In this document: positions 55,471 through 64,000 of the stretch, piece by piece
How the letters are laid out: every line of letters begins with the position of its first letter
Numbering within the stretch: position 1 is the first letter of the stretch
Origin: Adiantum capillus-veneris
Taxonomy: Eukaryota; Streptophyta; Polypodiopsida; Polypodiales; Pteridaceae
Length of the DNA stretch: 64,000 nt
Assembly (NCBI GenBank): GCA_014529385.2
Contig: CM043964.1
Location: 7,823,497-7,887,496, forward strand
Reading direction: 5' to 3'
Program-made: the position numbers and the translations under genes
The notes under the pieces: generated by a model
Told to the model about the DNA's origin: nothing
Databases searched by the model: none
The model's input: only the letters and a program-made list of their open reading frames with translations

Positions 55471-57088
55471 CTAAAGTTGTTCCTTGAGTTCGATAGCCTC
55501 TGGAAGTGACATTTTATAAGGTCTTTTTGAGATAGGTTCACATCCAGGGATAGTCTCGATCTCATGATCTACCTCTCTGTGCGGCGGAAGATTCGTAAGG
55601 TCTTCAGGGAATACATCATCATACTCTCTTAACCAGTTTGGTCGAAATGAGGTATCCGATTGGTCCACCTTGTTGAGTTTTACTGCATAAATTTGCTGAC
55701 CCTTCGTTAGTCCCTTCAAAAGTCTGCTGGCCTTAACTAGAGTAGCCTTAGGTCTCCCATTTTCCCCCTGGATTAAGGCTTCATTACCCAAGTTATCTAT
55801 AAAGGTAAAATTTCCTTGTGCACAATGTATGTGGGCCCTATTTTGCTTTAGCCAGTCCATCCCTAGTATCCCATCAAAGAATCCTAAGGGTAGGGTTCGA
55901 AATTGGGCAGAAGTAGGGTGTCCCCCTAAATCAAAATCGATTTTTCTTGCAGAATGTTGAGATACTACTTCCTTGCCGTTTGCTAACTCTACAACTAGCT
56001 TGCTTGTTGGATACTTATCTAGCTTTAGCTTCCTCATGCATCTAGGTGAAAGAAATGAAAGAGTACTACCACAATCTATAAGGAAGTTAACTTGTTCACC
56101 TCTGAGAGATCCTGGCGTATGAATGACTGCGTATTGCTCGCAACCATTGGGATTGTCGATTGCAGCATGTAGGGTTGCTCTCTCCACTGCTTCATCACCC
56201 ACAGTTGGTTGTACCACTACGGCATTTACTCTGGCGGTAGCTCCACGCCCTCGCCCTCTGTTCATCCTTCCACGTCCTCCTCTTCCATTAGCTTGGCCAT
56301 GCCCATGGGTATTCAAGGGTATGGCATTGGCATTGGTTGTCTGAATGTTCCTGGGGCAATTGGATCTGTAATGTCCATGCTCGCCGCACCCATAGCATCG
56401 GACATCAGGGAACTCCATGGTTGTGGTGGTAGCCACAATAGGGCGCTGGTTATATGCTTGGTTGGCTGGTCTGTTATCCCAAGCAGTGATCCTTGCCCTC
56501 TTTGCCCAATGATTCCTCCTGTTCTGATTAGCCTTTTGTACCTCGAGAGCTAGAGGTTTGGCCCTTAACAAGGCATCCTGTAGCGTCGTCGGCCTGAGAG
56601 CTTCCAACCGAGTATTCAGGGGATCGATTAGTCCTTGGCACAACCTTGCCACCTGTTGTTCCAAGGTCATCTTAGGAGCATATCTCCGAAGAGTGTCAAA
56701 CTTTGCATAGTATTCTGCGACAGATGAATTCAGCTGCCCAAGTGAAAAGAATTCATTCATCCTCAAGGTTCTATAGGCAGGTGGTAAATAATGTCCCATT
56801 ATTGCAGCTTTGATGTCTTCTCAGGACTGGGAAGATCCCTTAATATCCATATCCCTACAATGTTGCTTCCACCATATCTTGGCATCGCCAGTCAAGCGGA
56901 ACATCGCAAGCATGGTCTGATTTACGGGTTGGGTTCCTGTAGCTTCAAAATAGTCGTCCATGGCTTCCATCCACACTTCTGCATCTCTTTCCACACTTGC
57001 CCCCTCGCCCTTAAAGATCGGAGGTTGGGCTTGCTTAAGGAGAAGCTTCTTCTCTTGCGCTGTCGAGTACAGAGCAACAGGCGGTGCC
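55471..57088 (-). pseudogene. Gyp7 gag, zinc knuckle and protease
   Basis: Gag readable from about 57088 (ALYSTAQEKKLLLKQAQPP, then VWMEAMDDYFEATG and AMFRLTGDAKIWWKQHC). TGA at 56821-56823 sits where Trp is expected (QS-stop-EDIK). The frame then runs 442 codons: capsid C-terminus, zinc knuckle CYGCGEHGHYRSNC (about 56397-56356), Arg/Gly-rich linker, protease NFLIDCGSTLSFL with D-C-G (Asp near 56076), GILGMDWL, and VFPEDLTNLPPHREVDH leading into RT. TAG at 55471 ends it. True start not found; stops lie near 57090. Confidence 0.92.
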
Positions 57089-57909
57089 TACAAGGGTTAT
57101 ACGAAATTCTTGATACCATTACTTGGATTTCAAAATAGACACGAGACTCTAATAAAATTTCAAACTTCCACTTTATCAAGAGACAAGATTCAGAGACAAA
57201 AAGCACTTTATCGATAAAAATTTATTACAATCAAAACCCCTCAAGGTTTAGGATGACTGATGATCAACTTATTACATGCCTTTATGGATTGCGTATAACA
57301 TACGCCTAGGAGATGGTATTCACATGATGCACTACTTCATTCGTGTAATAGTTTCTATACTCATTCTTGAGTGGATAATAAACTAAGATATCAAGCCGGA
57401 GTTCTGCTTTCAGTAATCCAAAGGTTTTGACTCAGTTCGCTGGGATCACATTGGTGACCTTCTCCAAGAGCCAGTCGTTGATGGTTTGATTGGATTTGTT
57501 TGAAACAGTCTGGTCCAATCGTGTAGGCACCAAGTAGAATATCTCTATTACTCTCAACTCTTCTCCCCAACGTATCTTCTTCAAGTCGGTAGCCAGACAT
57601 CCTAGCTTCTGAGTGTTGATGTAGTAAACCCCTCCTGGAAATGTCCAATCAAGTTCCCATCCTCTATCAATGCGAGTGGAGTGTGGCGTATAAGCCTTCA
57701 ACAGTATCTTCATGACATCTCGCCTGAACTAGTAAACTGGGGATCTTCGAGCTTGCTCATAAATAAGCTCAAACACTTGGAACTTACGATATTCGAGCAC
57801 GGGGTCTTCCTGCAACACCAATGCAAGGAATTCGGATCAACTACCTATATACTTTCAGCTCCTTATTTAAATATTCAAACAGTACGACTTTATTTCCCAA
57901 CCTAACCTA
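57089..57909 (-). other. Gyp7 leader
   Basis: About 0.8 kb between PBS and readable gag, only short frames. The gag ATG is probably within this stretch but cannot be fixed because of stops near 57090-57105. Confidence 0.6.
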
Positions 57910-57922
57910 GGCTCTTATACAA
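57910..57922 (-). other. Gyp7 primer-binding site (initiator Met tRNA, mutated)
   Basis: Element-sense TTGTATAAGAGCC two bases from the LTR; canonical TGGTATCAGAGCC, two differences. Confidence 0.78.
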
Positions 57923-57924
57923 AG

Positions 57925-60681
57925 TGTGAGGTCCCCACCCCGCCATATCAGGACGGCGGATCTGATGGTGAACCTAGTGGCCACTAGATCTATTGTGGAA
58001 GCAAAAAAAATGGTTCAGGGTTCGACTAGCGGACGATCTCTGATCACAGGTGAGTCGAGTTCGAGCCTACTAGTAAGGAGATCTAGCTCCACCTCGCAGG
58101 GGAAGCGTACTTAAACTATCTAGCGATCCTAAGACCCACCTTCCAAGAAGAGATAAACCCCGAGCGCCTTTTTTTCCATGTTTCAGAGGCACGTACCCTC
58201 GAGATTTCACCACTCTAGGGGCAATGAGTATTACTAATATCGAAATAAGCATAATGGGGACAGAGAGTTCCCGACCAATTGGGACCACCCATCTCGTAGG
58301 CATTGGCAACCCGAGCCAAGCCCCCACTTTACACCCCCACACTCACACTTCCTTGTGTGACCTAATTACTACCACAAAGGTTGTTCAACATAGATATTCC
58401 TTGTTTAACTCCGAATTACATTGTTCGTTAAGACAACCCTTCAACCAGTATTGCAAACAGCACCAAGACAGAATTCTAGTAAAAAGTCTACTTAAATTTA
58501 TTCATAAAAGTTCCAATGTTCTGGAGGTACAACATCCCCCCTCCAGCGAGAGTTCACTCCTCCCGTTGTCTCCTAGCTGCCCATACAACTAGGTATGTCC
58601 ACCGCAAAGAAAGCACGTCATGGACACTCCCACCGCATAGAAAGCAAGACGCGGGTTCCCACCGCATAGAAAGCAAGTCGTGGGTATCCACCGCATAAAA
58701 AGCAATTTGTGGATTCAAGAGCCCTTAACGAGGAACTCTGCCCCCTGTGATCAGTAGGGGGGTCAGGACTGATTCAGCATTGGAAATAAAATGAACATTC
58801 GAGCTAAATTTTCCCTAGCAGACATTCTTTCCTAATTGCAACCAGCATACCCATCAATCATTTCCTTCCTACTTTAGAACTTAATGTACAATGAATTCAA
58901 TGCCGAGGTTTCCGTCGGATTTCTCCAACATGTTTGGGGATATTTTCATTCCTAACTAAACGTGTGCAATGTTAAATTAAACAACTTGAATGAAATTATG
59001 ATCTACCTCTTCCATTTCTTCGTCGATGGCCCGTGAGATGGCCGGTATTTGTTCCTCCATGGGAGCTTTTCCCTTCCCGTTCACCTTGCTCGTTCCTGCC
59101 TCGTGGTCGTGGGCTCCACCAAAGCGAGTCCTCTTAACCGGGGCCATTTTAAACTCACTACTTTAAATAATTAACTTGGAGAAAAGAGCTATTGTCCGCA
59201 AGCGTCATAACAAGCCAAATGATAGATTAGCAACATCAAACAATGCCTGCTACATGACAGGTTTAGATTTTTCCATATAACAATCATTATGGATGGCACA
59301 TAATCCTATGGGAACCAGCTCTAAAGATAATTACTCGGCTTACATGATTAAGAATAATAGGATTTCACTAATGGAATTACCACAGAGATGAATTAAGCAC
59401 GATTAATCTCTTTCCTAGCAATTAGAGGGTGCAGAATCACCGCATGCATAGGTGTGAGAAAGACCACCTCTTAGAGACTTAATGACAGATTAATCTTACC
59501 TTAATGCATAACAGAGATGAATCTAAATCAACTACAATATTAATGCGTGATAGAAAGAGGGATTCTCATCAATCTACACAATTACTAGCTTACCGATTAA
59601 TTTCTATGCTACCTAGAGAGAGAAAATTCTAATAATCGTGCACTAATCATTAATTAAGAGTGATGAATGGCTGATAATTCAGCTATGGGATGATGATTAC
59701 ATAATAGAATATGGTTAAGGAGAATTTAGAGAGTAATTATAGAGAATTACGACTAGGAATAAGCATAATAGACGAGAAATTTAGATGGTAGAGAAAGAAA
59801 TTTACAGATAGCATTAATTAAAATGTGGTTACCGTGATTAAGGGCTGATAATCTTCTCGATTTTCTGATCTAATCGAGCTTCTTGAGATGAGAATTCGGC
59901 AGCACCTTCCTCCTTGCTTCTCCTTCAAAAGGTGTGTGAACCGGTAGCACCTTCCCAATGTGTGTAGGTGTGTGTGTATGCACTGTGTGTGTGTATGAGC
60001 ATAAGTGTGTGTGTGTGCAGGTCTTTAAATAGGCCCCTACAGGCTGAAAATCGACCTGGGTTGCTAAATGCATATGGGAGCTTCCCCAGTTAAGCATGGC
60101 AAGTCTAGTTCCCTACTCACCAAGTGTCAGGTTGGCTAGTTTAACTGACTCTGAGACTTAGTTACTGGCTTGGCAGCTTTCCCAGGACTCCCACAAGGCA
60201 AGAGGGCGCCCCCTAGCTGCTAAAGCTGGTCTGGAGTGGCCTGGAACCTGTTCCCACACAGTCCGGGCCCCCGGTACCTCCCCGGACAATTTTTAGGAAA
60301 ATTGGTTCTAGGCTAAAACGGGTCATACGAGTCGGATTTCGATGCCGAAAATTGCTATACGAAGCTCTAACTATGACGTACTGGCCCGAGTACCTGCCAT
60401 ATTTAGCAGCCCTCGGGGTCCGAAATTGCATTTTTTTCAAATTCGGGGAACGGGTGTAGTTTTTCGAGACGATCAAAACTGGACGGGTCGGGTGACCAAA
60501 AACTTACTATTTTTGGAAATTTTTTACAAAAATTATTTTAATTCACATTTCGAAGCTTTAAAACATTCTAAACGTCATGGCAATGACAGAATTTTGAAAA
60601 CTTCTAAAAATAGTAACTTATTCCATTATTTTCATTTCAAGGTACAATGGTGCTCTTTTGATCGGGGTCAGAGACCTTACA
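57925..60681 (-). repeat. Gyp7 5' LTR (2757 bp)
   Basis: Element sense TGTAAGGTCTCTGACC (60681) to GGGGACCTCACA (57925). Contains the minisatellite (58596-58712), a 14-bp palindrome CTAGTGGCCACTAG (57974-57987) absent from the other LTR, and a TATA-like CCTATTTAAAGACC near 60021-60034. Confidence 0.93.
58596..58712. repeat. Minisatellite inside Gyp7 5' LTR
   Basis: Four units of about 29-33 bp, counterpart of 50717-50832. The unequal, degenerate units and lack of spacers rule out a CRISPR. Confidence 0.88.
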
Positions 60682-61994
60682 CCCCTCCAAAAGACTTTGT
60701 ATTATAGGTTTCTCCCATCAAGAGAGACATTTTACGATACAATTCTTTGTGTTCCTTCAATACTAGCTAGTGCAATGAAGATGGAAGCTTCAAGCACTAA
60801 GCAAAACACTTATAAAACACAACATCAATTCCCTCACGGTCTTAGACCCAAGACCTCACACACCTTCAAAGATGGTGAGAGCTAGCGGGGTATGAGAGTA
60901 GATTGAGAGGAAGAAGGAGTAGTCTTACGAGAAAGATGTACATTTCCTCACATAATCACTTATATTAGCATAGCATAGCTTAATAATTAGCATGGTAGAG
61001 GAGATTAGCATGCATTGAAGCTTGGCTCTTGGTTGGATTTGCATCACAAAGCCAAGAGTTGTTGGTGTAGGCCTCCCTTCTCACAAGCTTGGAGTATGTG
61101 ATAAGCTTTCCATTAAAGCTTGAGAAGGCAAGAGAGAGTCTTCTTGCTCCACACATGAGATTGTGTGAGTGTGTGTGTTATAATGACTTGACAAATTCAG
61201 CCCCCGCTCTCTCTTGGTCGGCCCCTCTTGCATTTTACTCATGCTGACACCCCATTGGACCTCTCCCAGCTTAGCCAATGACATTTAAGCAGCATAAGTG
61301 ATAGCCTTCTGACATGTGTCCCCCTTTCCCCTTTTGTGAGAGCTTTAGGTAATTAATAAATGCAACTAAATTCTCATTGGATCCCTTTGTCTCCTGGCCA
61401 ATAGGAATCAGGCAAGCCATTGGGCTGCTGAATGCTCATTGGACCCCTTGGGAGACTGTCCAATAGTCTTCTAGAGAGCTTAATTCTTATTGGTTCTTTT
61501 ATTAAGTGTTTTTAAATTAATTAAGCTAGATTTACCTAGCGTAATTCTCATTGGTCCACCTCCATGGCCATCCAATAGGAATTGAGTACACCTTGTGGGT
61601 ATCTGGGCTAGGGAGCTGACATGTGTCCCTCATTCCCTTCGTGTAAAGGAAGCTTGTGAGTGTGGGTGTGTGTTTCTCTCTCATCCCCTACTTCTAGGGC
61701 TCGCCCCCTCCTATGTAGGAGTCATTGAAGACTTTTTGTACACACACAAAGCGTCCAATTTTCCTACGCTTTGACCTTTGGACACAACCTTTGAATTTTG
61801 GAACCTTAGCATTTTGGAAGTCTTAATGGGCTGAACCTCAGGGTCTTTAAAGCCCATTGTTTCCGCATTTCTCTTTTGCAGATGCCCCCCCGCTTTGGAT
61901 CCCTATTTTCCCTCTTGTGGATCCCTACTATGGCCGGCCTACTGTGGCCGGTCTGCTAGCTTAACCAATATTCTAGCTTTTTCTCCCCTGGAAC
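60682..61994 (-). repeat. Gyp8-family LTR, interior copy (about 1.3 kb)
   Basis: 60682-60990 is homologous to 63682-64000 (CCAAAAG-CTTTG, TTTCTCTCAT-AAGAGAGAC, CAAGACCTCA-ACACCTT, AGCATAGCATAG). Its first ~13 bases are missing where Gyp7 begins. The other end is inferred at 61994 (element-sense TGTTCCAGGGGAG), with PPT-like AATATGGGGA just outside (61995-62004). Serves as 3' LTR of Gyp8. Confidence 0.75.
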
Positions 61995-62011
61995 ATCCCC
62001 ATATTAAATGA

Positions 62012-63493
62012 TCAGTTTAACATGGGAAAATCATTTAGAATATTAGTTATTATGAGAGCCCCTAGGATATCATCCTCATGTTGGAGAGGAGATATAAAAA
62101 AGTCTTCTTTGTCAACATAGCTTTGCACATGAAGCCTCAACTTCTCAATAAATGGAGTAAGGGAGGCTTGATGTCCCTTGAAAAACCCATCGGAAGTTAC
62201 AATATTTCCCATCTCGAAATCTTGTATGCCCAGTTGTGGCCAAATCCGTTGATGTAAAGTTGTGAGTAGATCCACGATCAAATAGGATGAAGGCATCTTC
62301 CTTCCTCACCTTCCCCCAAGCATATGAAAGGGACCATCCTTTGCAATGAGCATCCTCTTTTGGAGCTTTGACCATGGAAGCTCTAGGAGTCTCATTGCGG
62401 GCATTTCTTTTGGGGCGCCCTTGCTCCCCACAAAGCATTTGTGATCTTTACGAAAAGCCTTTAGCTCTTCAGCAGAGAAGTTGTTTTTGCATTTGTAAAC
62501 TCCTTTCTCCTTGTTGTTGTTGTTGGACTTTCCTTGGGAAGAACTTTGAGCATTATTCTTCCCCTTTCAATTATTTTGATCTTTATTTTCCATGGGCTTG
62601 GCATTCCTTTTAGCCGTTTGTTGGAAATTCATATGAGATGCAACCATAGTGTGGTGGACTGACTTCGGTGATAGAACCAAGTTATTGAGAGTTGCCATAC
62701 TAAGCCATTTATTTAGGTAATCCCACATAAAATTGTTGCTTTTGCTTGACTTCAAACTCCACCATTTGGTGAGCACTTTATCTTTGGAGTCGCTTGCAAG
62801 GAATTGCTTCATGATGGAACTCGTAGAGTTTTCCACGTCTTTGGAGCTTCATTGTTGCCATGAAGGCTAGCCCACCATTGACGAGCAGATTTTTGAAAGT
62901 TCATAGCTACATGACGTAGCTTGGAGGATTCAATGAATCCCTCGTCTCGAAAGGCCGCATCAAATTGATGGTTGAAGGCCAATACTTTGTCAGTAGCACC
63001 AAATGTGCCATCATAGGTGAGAAAAGAGACACTCTTTCCTCCCTCTTTGAGCTTATTAAGCTTGTGGCACCTTCTCCAAATAGGGTAGGAGACAATTTCC
63101 TCTCCTCTTGTATTCTCTAGGAGAATAACTGCTGCTTTTGTTCGAAAGAGGAGGAAGGTGAAGAAGACGGAGAAGAGAGTGACCTCTTTCTTGCCTGTTT
63201 CTTTTTTTGTTTCCTCTTTTCCCTTTCGAAGTGACAAGGATAAGGACTATAGGATGATCTTTTCCTCTTCGGAGGAGTTGGGGATTGTCGAGACTGCTAT
63301 CTTCGTGGAGCCACATCTTCATATGAATTCGGAGATTCACTTCTTTCTCGTTCATTGGAAATTCCTCCCCTTCTCTTATCGGAGAGAGTCTTCTTTTGGA
63401 AGTCTCAACAAGAGGCTTCCTAAGCTCCCTCTCTTCTTTGAGAGGTAGGAAAATCCCATAAGCACAAAGTTGTTGGGTAACTTTTGCTAGCAA
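62012..63493 (-). pseudogene. Gyp8 gag and protease (pol deleted)
   Basis: Element-sense: a Lys/Arg/Ser-rich N-terminus (RKQKKKQARKRSLSSPSSSP), then WRRCHKLNKLKEGGKSVSFL, TFGATDKVLAFNHQFDAAF, ARQWWASLHGNNEAPKTW (capsid), a degenerate zinc knuckle (HKCF / CGEQGRPKRNA, split between frames, His and last Cys replaced) and a retropepsin: FILFDRGSTHNF then LRLHVQSYVDKEDFFIS and HEDDILGAL. D-R-G replaces D-S-G. RT, RNase H and integrase are absent; coding stops beside the LTR. Confidence 0.83.
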
Positions 63494-63668
63494 GGCAGGG
63501 TAATTAAGAAAATCGTAGTGAGCATTTTTATGAGAATACTTTGAGAAAATAGAGGGTGAACTTGATTAAAGGTAGCAACATAACCATTATACTTAATTAG
63601 CTCGGCATGAATAATACTTTGCAAGAGAGAGAATTAGAGAACTTGACAATAGTTGAGGACCGGATTTA
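63494..63668 (-). other. Gyp8 leader
   Basis: Short AT-rich leader between gag frame and LTR. I could not identify the tRNA for its PBS. Confidence 0.55.
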
Positions 63669-64000
63669 TGTGGAGCCGGTCCCCCTTCCAAAAGGCTTTG
63701 GTTTTATAGTTTCTCTCATAAAGAGAGACTTGGTACAATACAAGATTTTTGTTCCTTGAGACGTTGATGGTGCAATGAATATAGAGAGATTCATGCACAA
63801 CAATTATGTATGTAACTTAGCTAAATGAAAGCATTAACTTGTCCCTAGCCTCACTCCCAAGACCTCAAACACCTTTGAAGTTGGAGAGCTAGGAGAGGAT
63901 GAGGGTAGGGAAGAGGAAGAATGAGTATTCTTACAAGAAAGAAGTAGTGTCCTCTCATACCATTACTAATAGAGCTTAGCATAGCATAGTAGCATAGTAA
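63669..64000 (-). repeat. Gyp8 5' LTR, runs off the window
   Basis: Begins TGTGGAGCCGGTCCCCC at 63669 and matches 60682-60990. The rest lies beyond 64000. Confidence 0.8.

Larger units (their letters stand above)
50178..60681 (-). mobile_element. Gyp7: chromodomain Ty3/gypsy (Tekay/Del-like) with long LTRs
   Basis: Minus-strand element: 5' LTR 57925-60681 (2757 bp), PBS, leader, gag, protease, RT, RNase H, integrase with chromodomain, PPT, 3' LTR to 52802. Long LTRs and the chromodomain fit Tekay/Del. The coding part is collinear and open apart from several point stops. The outer end of the 3' LTR is replaced or lost near 50178. Confidence 0.92.

Noticed and set aside
56123-56553. Plus-strand frames of 73 and 114 codons opposite Gyp7 gag
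   Set aside because: Antisense to the clear Arg/Gly-rich linker and zinc knuckle of Gag; no independent motif.
50717-58712. CRISPR-like spaced repeats (CCACCGCATAGAAAGCAAG)
   Set aside because: Only four diverged units without conserved repeats or unique spacers, in a plant LTR; a minisatellite.

Overview
This window is plant repeat DNA. It contains nested and eroded LTR retrotransposons of both superfamilies (Ty1/copia and Ty3/gypsy), one non-LTR (LINE) remnant and simple repeats. I recognise no confident host protein-coding gene, rRNA, tRNA gene, CRISPR array or prokaryotic feature. A land plant is suggested by chromodomain gypsy elements, one with 2.7-kb LTRs like the Tekay/Del group; by a gypsy element with a tRNA-Asp-like primer site and a second RNase H, as in the Tat/Athila clade; and by copia elements primed by initiator Met tRNA. 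The clade of plant cannot be fixed from the sequence. Such density of nested, stop-ridden elements suggests a large genome or a heterochromatic interval.

Layout. 1-11295: Cop1, a copia element on the minus strand whose left end is outside the window, split by Gyp1 (525-6393, minus, 154-bp LTRs). 11321-16744: Gyp2, a badly decayed plus-strand gypsy of the same short-LTR group, with a perfect 5-bp target duplication. 17357-18838: minus-strand LINE remnants (ORF2 C-terminus and ORF1) separated by a long GT/AG microsatellite. 19180-19565: LTR plus leader of copia family Cop2 (Cop2a). 19595-25124: Gyp3, plus strand, sister of Gyp1. 25125-39384: Gyp4, plus strand, a decayed gypsy with two RNase H domains. 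Cop2b (29401-34578, minus) lies inside Gyp4 and is the only intact element: identical 227-bp LTRs, perfect target duplication, PBS, PPT and one uninterrupted polyprotein frame. 40525-43690: Cop2c, a decayed Cop2 copy with an unusual pol-LTR-gag order. 44418-48466: Gyp5, plus-strand gypsy, cut at a G13 tract. 48504-50113: Gyp6, minus-strand gypsy with a gag-RT fusion deletion. 50178-60681: Gyp7, minus-strand Tekay-like chromovirus with two long LTRs. 60682-64000: Gyp8, minus-strand gypsy of the Gyp6 family, LTR-gag-PR-LTR with pol deleted, running off the right edge.

How the parts work together. Each LTR element encodes, or once encoded, Gag (capsid and zinc knuckle), an aspartic protease, integrase, reverse transcriptase and RNase H. 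In copia integrase precedes RT; in gypsy it follows. LTRs carry the promoter, the PBS binds the tRNA primer and the PPT primes second-strand synthesis. Only Cop2b keeps every visible part. The relative order of some events can be read: Cop1 is older than Gyp1 (nested inside it), Gyp4 is older than Cop2b, and the LTR divergences (about 8-10% for Gyp1 and Gyp2, a few percent for Gyp7, none seen for Cop2b, all counted by eye) give the same order of ages.
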